Of a stretch of DNA of 64,000 nucleotides, positions 44,466 to 57,460 are shown piece by piece. The position numbers and the translations under genes were made by a program. The DNA comes from Lasioglossum baleicum. Lineage: Eukaryota; Arthropoda; Insecta; Hymenoptera; Halictidae. Position 1 is the stretch's first letter. Each line of letters begins with the position of its first letter. Where the stretch lies: contig NW_027469099.1 in NCBI RefSeq assembly GCF_051020765.1, positions 1,116,001 through 1,180,000 on the forward strand, written 5' to 3'. Under the pieces are notes generated by a model. The model was not told the origin of the DNA and searched no databases. It was given only the letters and a program-made list of their open reading frames with translations.

Positions 44466-47400
44466 ATGCGGGTCGACCAGGGGGGTGGGACGGGGGGAGG
44501 GGACAGACGCGAGCCGGAACTCGCCTCTGTCCCCTCCTTGTCGCGTGCGGAAAAAATACAATGCAGCGTGTAGGAGTATTTGCACATGTATAAAAATCGG
44601 ATGGCGCGGTAACTAAAATTCTAAATTATACAGCACAAGTTGCAGCAATGCATGCGCATAAGTTAAATTACCTGCATACCGCCGTTTCCTCAAACTGTGT
44701 GTTCATAACTGGCACTGGGAGGATCGCAGTGCCACCACTGCGAGGAGGCCCAGGACTCTGCGCGGCATAAGCTGGAAGAATGTCCAGCGTGGTCGGCGCC
44801 GCGCAGAGACCTAAGGGGCGTTATTGGGATGGACCTCTCGTTGCCGGTCGTGGTCGACCACATGATCGGCAGCGGGAGGTCAAGAGCAGCGTTTGCCTCC
44901 TCCTGCGAGATTGTGATAACGCAGAAGGAGGCAGCGGAGAGGGAGAGGGAAGCCGACCCCCTCTCCGCCAGGAGGCTAGCATCGGCGGGGCAATCCCGAC
45001 GAGGCCGACGGCCCCCTGTAAGGTGCCGCAGACGCAATGGCGGCGGTGGGACTACTTAGTACTTCCACCGCCGCCGAGGGGGGCAGGCCGTTAAGGCGCC
45101 CCCGGGGTGGGCAGGTCGCGGGGGGCGAGGTGGAGCAATAATCCCCTCCCCCCCTACAAAGATGCGACCTGCCGGTCGACCCCCCTCCTTTTATTTTATA
45201 ATATTTCATTTTATTCTATATATATTTTATATTCTACATTATAAATTTTATCTTTATCTTTTATTCCCCTTTATTTTGCCCCGCCATCTTATGTTTGTTG
45301 TGTTTTGTCCATTGTATTTATTTACTTATTATTATTTACTTAATTATTGACTTTTATTTTATCTATTTTATCGATACACGTTTTCATTTATTGATATTAT
45401 CTTTTATTTTATCATATTTTTAAGTTTTTTGCGGGTCGACCAGGGGGGTGGGACGGGGGGAGGGGACAGACGCGAGCCGGAACTCGCCTCTGTCCCCTCC
45501 TTGTCGCGTGCGGAAAAAATACAATGCAGCGTGTAGGAGTATTTGCACATGTATAAAAATCGGATGGCGCGGTAACTAAAATTCTAAATTATACAGCACA
45601 AGTTGCAGCAATGCATGCGCATAAGTTAAATCACCTGCATACCGCCGTTTCCTCAAACTGTGTGTTCATAACTGGCACTGGGAGGATCGCAGTGCCACCA
45701 CTGCGAGGAGGCCCAGGACTCTGCGCGGCATACGCTGGAAGAATGTCCAACGTGGTCGCCTCTGCGCAGAGACCTAAGTGGCGTTATTGGGATGGACCTC
45801 TCGTTGCCGGTCGTGGTCGACCACATGATCGGCAGCGAGTAGTCAAGAGCAGCGTTTGCCTCCTTCTGCGAGATTGTGATAACGCAGAAGGAGGCAGCGG
45901 AGAGGGAGAGGGAAGCCGACCCCCTCTCCGCCAGGAGGTTAGCATCGGCGGGGCAACCCCGACGAGGCCGACGGCCCCCTGTAAGGGGCCGCAGACGTAA
46001 TGGCGGCGGTGGGACTACTTAGTACTTCCACCGCCGCCAAGGGGGGCTGGCCGTTAAGGCGCCCCCGGGGTGGGCAGGTCGCGGGGGGCGAGGTGGAGCA
46101 ATAATCCCCTCCCCCCTCTACAAAGATGCGACCTGCCGGTCGACCCCCCTCCTTTTATTTTATAATATTTCATTTTATTCTATATATATTTTATATTCTA
46201 TATTATAAATTTTATCTTTACCTTTTATTCCCCTTTATTTTGCCTCCCCTTCTTATGTTTGTTGTGTTTTGTCCATTGTATTTATTTACTTATTATTATT
46301 TAGTTATTTATTGACTTTTATTTTATCTATTTTATCGATACACGTTTTCATTTATTGATATTATCTTTTATTTTATCATATTTTTAAGTTTTATGCGGGT
46401 CGACCAGGGGGGTGGGACGGGGGGAGGGGACAGACGCGAGCCGGAATTCGCCTCTGTCCCCTCCTTGTCGCGTGCGGAAAAAATACAATGCAGCGTGTAG
46501 GAGTATTTGCACATGTATAAAAATCGGATGGCGCGGTAACTAAAATTCTAAATTATACAGCACAAGTTGCAGCAATGCATGCGCATAAGTTAAATCACCT
46601 GCATACCGCCGTTTCCTCAAACTGTGTGTTCATAACTGGCACTGGGAGGATCGCAGTGCCACCACTGCGAGGAGGCCCAGGACTCTGCGCGGCATAAGCT
46701 GGAAGAATGTCCAGCGTGGTCGGCGCCGCGCAGAGACCTAAGTGGCGTTATTGGGATGGACCTCTCGTTGCCGGTCGTGGTCGACCACATGATCGGCAGC
46801 GGGAGGTCAAGAGCAGCGTTTGCCTCCTCCTGCGAGATTGTGATAACGCAGAAGGAGGCAGCGGAGAGGGAGAGGGAAGCCGACCCCCTCTCCGCCAGGA
46901 GGCTAGCATCGGCGGGGCAACCCCGACGAGGCCGACGGCCCCCTGTAAGTTGCCGCAGACGCAATGGCGGCGGTGGGACTACTTAGTACTTCCACCGCCG
47001 CCGAGGGGGGCAGGCCGTTAAGGCGCCCCCGGGGTGGGCAGGTCGCGGGGGGCGAGGTGGAGCAATAATCCCCTCCCCCCTACAAAGATGCGACCTGCCG
47101 GTCGACCCCCCTCCTTTTATTTTATAATATTTCATTTTATTCTATATATATTTTATATTCTACATTATAAATTTTATCTTTATCTTTTATTCCCCTTTAT
47201 TTTGCCCCGCCATCTTATGTTTGTTGTGTTTTGTCCATTGTATTTATTTACTTATTATTATTTACTTAATTATTGACTTTTATTTTGTCTATTTTATCGA
47301 TACACGTTTTCATTTATTGATATTATCTTTTATTTTATCATATTTTTAAGTTTTATGCGGGTCGACCAGGGGGGTGGGACGGCGGGAGGGGACAGACGCG

Positions 47401-47929
47401 AGCCGGAACTCGCCTCTGTCCCCTCCTTGTCGCGTGCGGGAAAAAATAAACATCAGATGGCGATAACAAAAATTCTAAATTATACAGCACAAGTTGCAGC
47501 AATGCATGCGCATAAGTTAAATTACCTGCATACCGCCGTTTCCTCAAACTGTGTGTTCATAACTGGCACTGGGAGGATCGCAGTGCCACCACTGCGAGGA
47601 GGCCCAGGACTCTGCGCGGCATAAGCTGGAAGAATGTCCAGCGTGGTCGGCGCCCCGCAGAGACCTAAGGGGTGTTATTGGGATGGACCTCTCGTTGCCG
47701 GTCGTGGTCGACCACATGATCGGCAGCGAGAGGTCAAGAGCAGCGTTTGCCTCCTTCTGCGAGATTTTGATAACGCAGAAGGAGGCAGCGGAGAGGGAGA
47801 GGGAAGCCGACCCCCTCTCCGCCAGGAGGTTAGCATCGGCGGGGCAACCCCGACGAGGCCGACGGCCCCCTGTAAGGGGCCGCAGACGTAATGGCGGCGG
47901 TGGGACTACTTAGTACTTCCACCGCCGCC
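44466..47929 (+). repeat. Satellite array, mixed units
   Basis: Units start at 44466, 45430, 46393 and 47355. The stretch from about 44.7 to 46.3 kb has close copies 14330 bp to the right (about 59.0-60.6 kb), and its middle part again 18195 bp to the right. The unit at 47355 pairs with that at 39784 at a spacing of 7571 bp. The motif at 45430 is changed to TTTTTTGCGGGTCG. Confidence 0.9.
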
Positions 47930-50900
47930 AAGGGGGGCTGGCCGTCAAGGCGCCCCCGGGGTGGGCAGGTCGCGGGGGGCGAGGTGGAGCAATAATCCCC
48001 TCCCCCCTCTACAAAGATGCGACCTGCCGGTCGACCCCCCTCCTTTTATTTTATAATATTTCATTTTATTCTATATATATTTTATATTCTATATTATAAA
48101 TTTTATCTTTATCTTTTCTTCCCCTTTATTTTGCCCCCCTTCTTATGTTTGTTGTGTTTTGTCCATTGTATTTATTTACTTATTATTATTTAGTTATTTA
48201 TTGAGTTTTATTTTATCTATTTCATCGACTCACGTTTTCATTTATTGATTTTATCTTTTATTTTATCATATTTTTAAGTTTTATGCGGGTCGATCAGGGG
48301 GGGTGGGCGGGGAACGCGAGCCGGAACTCGCCTCTGTCCCCTCCTTGTCGCGTGCGGGAAAAAATACAATGCAGCGTGTACGAGTATTTGCACATGTATA
48401 AACATCGGATGGCGGTAACGAAAATTCTAAATTATACAGCACAAGTTGCAGCAATGCATGCGCATAAGTTAAATTACCTGCATACCGCCGTTTCCTCAAA
48501 CTGTGTGTTCATAACTGGCACTGGGAGGATCGCAGTGCCACCACTGCGAGGAGGCCCAGGACTCTGCGCGGCATAAGCTGGAAGAATGTCCAGCGTGGTC
48601 GGCGCCGCGCAGAGACCTAAGGGGCGTTATTGGGATGGACCTCTCGTTGCCGGTCGTGGTCGACCACATGATCGGCAGCGAGAGGTCAAGAGCAGCGTTT
48701 GCCTCCTCCTGCGAGATTGTGATAACGCAGAAGGAGGCAGCGGAGAGGGAGAGGGAAGCCGACCCCCTCTCCGCCAGGAGGCTAGCATCGGCCGGGCAAC
48801 CCCGACGAGGCCGACGGCCCCCTGTAAGGAGCCGCAGACGCAATGGCGGCGGTGGGACTACTTAGTACTTCCACCGCCGCCAAGGGGGGCAGGCCGTTAA
48901 GGCGCCCCCAGAGTGGGCAGGTCGCGGGGGGCGAGGTGGAGCAATAATCCCCTCCCCCCCTCTACAATGATGTGACCTGCCGGTTGACCCCCCTCCTTTT
49001 ATTTTATAATATTTCATTTTATTCTATATATATTTTATATTCTATATTATAAATTTTATCTTTATCTTTTATTCCCCTTTATTTTGCCCCCCTTCTTATG
49101 TTTGTTGTGTTTTGTCCATTGTATTTATTTACTTATTATTATTTAGTTATTTATTGACTTTTATTTTATCTATTTTATCGACACACGTTTTCATTTATTG
49201 ATATTATCTTTTATATTATCATATTTTTAAGTTTTATGCGGGTCGATCAGGGGGGTGGGACGGGGGGAGGGGACAGACGCGAGCCGGAACTCGCCTCTGT
49301 CCCCTCCTTGTCGCGTGCGGAAAAAATACAATGCAGCGTGTAGGAGTATTTGCACATGTATAAAAATCGGATGGCGCGGTAACTAAAATTCTAAATTATA
49401 CAGCACAAGTTGCAGCAATGCATGCGCATAAGTTAAATCACCTGCATACCGCCGTTTCCTCAAACTGTGTGTTCATAACTGGCACTGGGAGGATCGCAGT
49501 GCCACCACTGCGAGGAGGCCCAGGACTCTGCGCGGCATACGCTGGAAGAATGTCCAGCGTGGTCGCCTCTGCGCAGAGACCTAAGTGGCGTTATTGGGAT
49601 GGACCTCTCGTTGCCGGTCGTGGTCGACCACATGATCGGCAGCGAGAAGTCAAGAGCAGCGTTTGCCTCCTTCTGCGAGATTGTGATAACGCAGAAGGAG
49701 GCAGCGGAGAGGGAGAGGGAAGCCGACCCCCTCTCCGCCAGGAGTCTAGCATCGGCGGGGCAACCCCGACGAGGCCGACGGCCCCCTGTAAGGGGCCGCA
49801 GACGTAATGGCGGCGGTGGGACTACTTAGTACTTCCACTGCCGCCAAGGGGGGCAGGCCGTTAAGGCGCCCCCGGGGTGGGCAGGTCGCGGGGGGCGAGG
49901 TGGAGCAATAATCCCCTCCCCCCCTACAAAGATGCGACCTGCCGGTCGACCCCCCTCCTTTTATTTTATAATATTTCATTTTATTCTATATATATTTTAT
50001 ATTCTACATTATAAATTTTATCTTTATCTTTTATTCCCCTTTATTTTGCCCCGCCATCTTATGTTTGTTGTGTTTTGTCCATTGTATTTATTTACTTATT
50101 ATTATTTACTTAATTATTGACTTTTATTTTATCTATTTTATCGATACACGTTTTCATTTATTGATATTATCTTTTATTTTATCATATTTTTAAGTTTTAT
50201 GCGGGTCGACCAGGGGGGTGGGACGGGGGGAGGGGACAGACGCGAGCCGGAACTCGCCTCTGTCCCCTCCTTGTCGCGTGCGGAAAAAATACAATGCAGC
50301 GTGTAGGAGTATTTGCACATGTATAAAAATCGGATGGCGCGGTAACTAAAATTCTAAATTATACAGCACAAGTTGCAGCAATGCATGCGCATAAGTTAAA
50401 TCACTTGCATACCGCCGTTTCCTCAAACTGTGTGTTCATAACTGGCACTGGGAGGATCGCAGTGCCACCACTGCGAGGAGGCCCAGGACTCTGCGCGGCA
50501 TACGCTGGAAGAATGTCCAACGTGGTCGCCTCTGCGCAGAGACCTAAGTGGCGTTATTGGGATGGACCTCTCGTTGCCGGTCGTGGTCGACCACATGATC
50601 GGCAGCGAGTAGTCAAGAGCAGCGTTTGCCTCCTTCTGCGAGATTGTGATAACGCAGAAGGAGGCAGCGGAGAGGGAGAGGGAAGCCGACCCCCTCTCCG
50701 CCAGGAGGCTAGCATCGGCGGGGCAACCCCGACGAGGCCGACGGCCCCCTGTAAGGGGCCGCAGACGTAATGGCGGCGGTGGGACTACTTAGTACTTCCA
50801 CCGCCGCCAAGGGGTCAGGCCGTTAAGGCGCCCCCGGGGTGGGCAGGTCGCGGGGGGCGAGGTGGAGCAATAATCCCCTCCCCCCCCTCTACAAAGATGC

Positions 50901-52698
50901 GACCTGCCGGTCGACCCCCTCCTTTTATTTTATAATATTTCATTTTATTCTATATATATTTTATATTCTATATTATAAATTTTATCTTTACCTTTTATTC
51001 CCCTTTATTTTGCCTCCCCTTCTTATGTTTGTTGTGTTTTGTCCATTGTATTTATTTACTTATTATTATTTAGTTATTTATTGACTTTTATTTTATCTAT
51101 TTTATCGATACACGTTTTCATTTATTGATATTATCTTTTATTTTATCATATTTTTAAGTTTTATGCGGGTCGACCAGGGGGGTGGGACGGCGGGAGGGGA
51201 CAGACGCGAGCCGGAACTCGCCTCTGTCCCCTCCTTGTCGCGTGCGGGAAAAAATAAACATCAGATGGCGATAACAAAAATTCTAAATTATACAGCACAA
51301 GTTGCAGCAATGCATGCGCATAAGTTAAATTACCTGCATACCGCCGTTTCCTCAAACTGTGTGTTCATAACTGGCACTGGGAGGATCGCAGTGCCACCAC
51401 TGCGAGGAGGCCCAGGACTCTGCGCGGCATAAGCTGGAAGAATGTCCAGCGTGGTCGGCGCCCCGCAGAGACCTAAGGGGTGTTATTGGGATGGACCTCT
51501 CGTTGCCGGTCGTGGTCGACCACATGATCGGCAGCGAGAGGTCAAGAGCAGCGTTTGCCTCCTTCTGCGAGATTTTGATAACGCAGAAGGAGGCAGCGGA
51601 GAGGGAGAGGGAAGCCGACCCCCTCTCCGCCAGGAGGCTAGCATCGGCGGGGCAACCCCGACGAGGCCGACGGCCCCCTGTAAGGTGCCGCAGACGTAAT
51701 GGCGGCGGTGGGACTACTTAGTACTTCCACTGCCGCCAAGGGGGGCAGGCCGTTAAGGCGCCCCCGGGGTGGGCAGGTCGCGGGGGGCGAGGTGGAGCAA
51801 TAATCCCCTCCCCCCTACAAAGATGCGACCTGCCGGTCGACCCCCCTCCCTTTATTTTATAATATTTCATTTTATTCTATATATATTTTATATTCTATAT
51901 TATAAATTTTATCTTTATCTTTTCTTCCCCTTTATTTTGCCCCCCTTCTTATGTTTGTTGTGTTTTGTCCATTGTATTTATTTACTTATTATTATTTAGT
52001 TATTTATTGAGTTTTATTTTATCTATTTCATCGACTCACGTTTTCATTTATTGATTTTATCTTTTATTTTATCATATTTTTAAGTTTTATGCGGGTCGAT
52101 CAGGGGGGTGGGACGGGGGGAGGGGACAGACGCGAGCCGGAACTCGCCTCTGTCCCCTCCTTGTCGCGTGCGGAAAAAATACAATGCAGCGTGTAGGAGT
52201 ATTTGCACATGTATAAAAATCGGATGGCGCGGTAACTAAAATTCTAAATTATACAGCACAAGTTGCAGCAATGCATGCGCATAAGTTAAATCACCTGCAT
52301 ACCGCCGTTTCCTCAAACTGTGTGTTCATAACTGGCACTGGGAGGATCGCAGTGCCACCACTGCGAGGAGGCCCAGGACTCTGCGCGGCATAAGCTGGAA
52401 GAATGTCCAGCGTGGTCGGCGCCGCGCAGAGACCTAAGGGGCGTTATTGGGATGGACCTCTCGTTGCCGGTCGTGGTCGACCACATGATCGGCAGCGAGA
52501 GGTCAAGAGCAGCGTTTGCCTCCTCCTGCGAGATTGTGATAACGCAGAAGGAGGCAGCGGAGAGGGAGAGGGAAGCCGACCCCCTCTCCGCCAGGAGGCT
52601 AGCATCGGCGGGGCAACCCCGACGAGGCCGACGGCCCCCTGTAAGGGGCCGCAGACGTAATGGCGGCGGTGGGACTACTTAGTACTTCCACCGCCGCC
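47930..52698 (+). repeat. Five-unit higher-order repeat, copy 1
   Basis: Units start at 48283, 49236, 50199, 51163 and 52089. All five have partners exactly 4769 bp to the right, so there is no net indel over nearly 5 kb. The left edge is placed at the shared variant CTGGCCGTCAAGG (about 47938 and 52707). The block includes one H1-deleted unit (48283), one nonsense unit (TAG at 50610) and one short unit (51163). Confidence 0.9.
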
Positions 52699-55600
52699 AA
52701 GGGGGGCTGGCCGTCAAGGCGCCCCCGGGGTGGGCAGGTCGCGGGGGGCGAGGTGGAGCAATAATCCCCTCCCCCCTCTACAAAGATGCGACCTGCCGGT
52801 CGACCCCCCTCCTTTTATTTTATAATATTTCATTTTATTCTATATATATTTTATATTCTATATTATAAATTTTATCTTTATCTTTTCTTCCCCTTTATTT
52901 TGCCCCCCTTCTTATGTTTGTTGTGTTTTGTCCATTGTATTTATTTACTTATTATTATTTAGTTATTTATTGAGTTTTATTTTATCTATTTCATCGACTC
53001 ACGTTTTCATTTATTGATTTTATCTTTTATTTTATCATATTTTTAAGTTTTATGCGGGTCGATCAGGGGGGGTGGGCGGGGAACGCGAGCCGGAACTCGC
53101 CTCTGTCCCCTCCTTGTCGCGTGCGGGAAAAAATACAATGCAGCGTGTACGAGTATTTGCACATGTATAAACATCGGATGGCGGTAACGAAAATTCTAAA
53201 TTATACAGCACAAGTTGCAGCAATGCATGCGCATAAGTTAAATTACCTGCATACCGCCGTTTCCTCAAACTGTGTGTTCATAACTGGCACTGGGAGGATC
53301 GCAGTGCCACCACTGCGAGGAGGCCCAGGACTCTGCGCGGCATAAGCTGGAAGAATGTCCAGCGTGGTCGGCGCCGCGCAGAGACCTAAGGGGCGTTATT
53401 GGGATGGACCTCTCGTTGCCGGTCGTGGTCGACCACATGATCGGCAGCGAGAGGTCAAGAGCAGCGTTTGCCTCCTCCTGCGAGATTGTGATAACGCAGA
53501 AGGAGGCAGCGGAGAGGGAGAGGGAAGCCGACCCCCTCTCCGCCAGGAGGCTAGCATCGGCCGGGCAACCCCGACGAGGCCGACGGCCCCCTGTAAGGAG
53601 CCGCAGACGCAATGGCGGCGGTGGGACTACTTAGTACTTCCACCGCCGCCAAGGGGGGCAGGCCGTTAAGGCGCCCCCAGAGTGGGCAGGTCGCGGGGGG
53701 CGAGGTGGAGCAATAATCCCCTCCCCCCCTCTACAATGATGTGACCTGCCGGTTGACCCCCCTCCTTTTATTTTATAATATTTCATTTTATTCTATATAT
53801 ATTTTATATTCTATATTATAAATTTTATCTTTATCTTTTATTCCCCTTTATTTTGCCCCCCTTCTTATGTTTGTTGTGTTTTGTCCATTGTATTTATTTA
53901 CTTATTATTATTTAGTTATTTATTGACTTTTATTTTATCTATTTTATCGACACACGTTTTCATTTATTGATATTATCTTTTATATTATCATATTTTTAAG
54001 TTTTATGCGGGTCGATCAGGGGGGTGGGACGGGGGGAGGGGACAGACGCGAGCCGGAACTCGCCTCTGTCCCCTCCTTGTCGCGTGCGGAAAAAATACAA
54101 TGCAGCGTGTAGGAGTATTTGCACATGTATAAAAATCGGATGGCGCGGTAACTAAAATTCTAAATTATACAGCACAAGTTGCAGCAATGCATGCGCATAA
54201 GTTAAATCACCTGCATACCGCCGTTTCCTCAAACTGTGTGTTCATAACTGGCACTGGGAGGATCGCAGTGCCACCACTGCGAGGAGGCCCAGGACTCTGC
54301 GCGGCATACGCTGGAAGAATGTCCAGCGTGGTCGCCTCTGCGCAGAGACCTAAGTGGCGTTATTGGGATGGACCTCTCGTTGCCGGTCGTGGTCGACCAC
54401 ATGATCGGCAGCGAGAAGTCAAGAGCAGCGTTTGCCTCCTTCTGCGAGATTGTGATAACGCAGAAGGAGGCAGCGGAGAGGGAGAGGGAAGCCGACCCCC
54501 TCTCCGCCAGGAGTCTAGCATCGGCGGGGCAACCCCGACGAGGCCGACGGCCCCCTGTAAGGGGCCGCAGACGTAATGGCGGCGGTGGGACTACTTAGTA
54601 CTTCCACTGCCGCCAAGGGGGGCAGGCCGTTAAGGCGCCCCCGGGGTGGGCAGGTCGCGGGGGGCGAGGTGGAGCAATAATCCCCTCCCCCCCTACAAAG
54701 ATGCGACCTGCCGGTCGACCCCCCTCCTTTTATTTTATAATATTTCATTTTATTCTATATATATTTTATATTCTACATTATAAATTTTATCTTTATCTTT
54801 TATTCCCCTTTATTTTGCCCCGCCATCTTATGTTTGTTGTGTTTTGTCCATTGTATTTATTTACTTATTATTATTTACTTAATTATTGACTTTTATTTTA
54901 TCTATTTTATCGATACACGTTTTCATTTATTGATATTATCTTTTATTTTATCATATTTTTAAGTTTTATGCGGGTCGACCAGGGGGGTGGGACGGGGGGA
55001 GGGGACAGACGCGAGCCGGAACTCGCCTCTGTCCCCTCCTTGTCGCGTGCGGAAAAAATACAATGCAGCGTGTAGGAGTATTTGCACATGTATAAAAATC
55101 GGATGGCGCGGTAACTAAAATTCTAAATTATACAGCACAAGTTGCAGCAATGCATGCGCATAAGTTAAATCACTTGCATACCGCCGTTTCCTCAAACTGT
55201 GTGTTCATAACTGGCACTGGGAGGATCGCAGTGCCACCACTGCGAGGAGGCCCAGGACTCTGCGCGGCATACGCTGGAAGAATGTCCAACGTGGTCGCCT
55301 CTGCGCAGAGACCTAAGTGGCGTTATTGGGATGGACCTCTCGTTGCCGGTCGTGGTCGACCACATGATCGGCAGCGAGTAGTCAAGAGCAGCGTTTGCCT
55401 CCTTCTGCGAGATTGTGATAACGCAGAAGGAGGCAGCGGAGAGGGAGAGGGAAGCCGACCCCCTCTCCGCCAGGAGGCTAGCATCGGCGGGGCAACCCCG
55501 ACGAGGCCGACGGCCCCCTGTAAGGGGCCGCAGACGTAATGGCGGCGGTGGGACTACTTAGTACTTCCACCGCCGCCAAGGGGTCAGGCCGTTAAGGCGC

Positions 55601-57460
55601 CCCCGGGGTGGGCAGGTCGCGGGGGGCGAGGTGGAGCAATAATCCCCTCCCCCCCCTCTACAAAGATGCGACCTGCCGGTCGACCCCCTCCTTTTATTTT
55701 ATAATATTTCATTTTATTCTATATATATTTTATATTCTATATTATAAATTTTATCTTTACCTTTTATTCCCCTTTATTTTGCCTCCCCTTCTTATGTTTG
55801 TTGTGTTTTGTCCATTGTATTTATTTACTTATTATTATTTAGTTATTTATTGACTTTTATTTTATCTATTTTATCGATACACGTTTTCATTTATTGATAT
55901 TATCTTTTATTTTATCATATTTTTAAGTTTTATGCGGGTCGACCAGGGGGGTGGGACGGCGGGAGGGGACAGACGCGAGCCGGAACTCGCCTCTGTCCCC
56001 TCCTTGTCGCGTGCGGGAAAAAATAAACATCAGATGGCGATAACAAAAATTCTAAATTATACAGCACAAGTTGCAGCAATGCATGCGCATAAGTTAAATT
56101 ACCTGCATACCGCCGTTTCCTCAAACTGTGTGTTCATAACTGGCACTGGGAGGATCGCAGTGCCACCACTGCGAGGAGGCCCAGGACTCTGCGCGGCATA
56201 AGCTGGAAGAATGTCCAGCGTGGTCGGCGCCCCGCAGAGACCTAAGGGGTGTTATTGGGATGGACCTCTCGTTGCCGGTCGTGGTCGACCACATGATCGG
56301 CAGCGAGAGGTCAAGAGCAGCGTTTGCCTCCTTCTGCGAGATTTTGATAACGCAGAAGGAGGCAGCGGAGAGGGAGAGGGAAGCCGACCCCCTCTCCGCC
56401 AGGAGGCTAGCATCGGCGGGGCAACCCCGACGAGGCCGACGGCCCCCTGTAAGGTGCCGCAGACGTAATGGCGGCGGTGGGACTACTTAGTACTTCCACT
56501 GCCGCCAAGGGGGGCAGGCCGTTAAGGCGCCCCCGGGGTGGGCAGGTCGCGGGGGGCGAGGTGGAGCAATAATCCCCTCCCCCCTACAAAGATGCGACCT
56601 GCCGGTCGACCCCCCTCCCTTTATTTTATAATATTTCATTTTATTCTATATATATTTTATATTCTATATTATAAATTTTATCTTTATCTTTTCTTCCCCT
56701 TTATTTTGCCCCCCTTCTTATGTTTGTTGTGTTTTGTCCATTGTATTTATTTACTTATTATTATTTAGTTATTTATTGAGTTTTATTTTATCTATTTCAT
56801 CGACTCACGTTTTCATTTATTGATTTTATCTTTTATTTTATCATATTTTTAAGTTTTATGCGGGTCGATCAGGGGGGTGGGACGGGGGGAGGGGACAGAC
56901 GCGAGCCGGAACTCGCCTCTGTCCCCTCCTTGTCGCGTGCGGAAAAAATACAATGCAGCGTGTAGGAGTATTTGCACATGTATAAAAATCGGATGGCGCG
57001 GTAACTAAAATTCTAAATTATACAGCACAAGTTGCAGCAATGCATGCGCATAAGTTAAATCACCTGCATACCGCCGTTTCCTCAAACTGTGTGTTCATAA
57101 CTGGCACTGGGAGGATCGCAGTGCCACCACTGCGAGGAGGCCCAGGACTCTGCGCGGCATAAGCTGGAAGAATGTCCAGCGTGGTCGGCGCCGCGCAGAG
57201 ACCTAAGGGGCGTTATTGGGATGGACCTCTCGTTGCCGGTCGTGGTCGACCACATGATCGGCAGCGAGAGGTCAAGAGCAGCGTTTGCCTCCTCCTGCGA
57301 GATTGTGATAACGCAGAAGGAGGCAGCGGAGAGGGAGAGGGAAGCCGACCCCCTCTCCGCCAGGAGGCTAGCATCGGCGGGGCAACCCCGACGAGGCCGA
57401 CGGCCCCCTGTAAGGGGCCGCAGACGTAATGGCGGCGGTGGGACTACTTAGTACTTCCAC
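52699..57460 (+). repeat. Five-unit higher-order repeat, copy 2
   Basis: Units start at 53052, 54005, 54968, 55932 and 56858, in the same order and with the same deletions as copy 1. The right edge lies near 57460, where this copy reads CCACTGCCGCC with CAGGCCGTTAAGG while copy 1 reads CCACCGCCGCC with CTGGCCGTCAAGG. Its last unit is also the first unit of the four-unit block. Confidence 0.9.
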
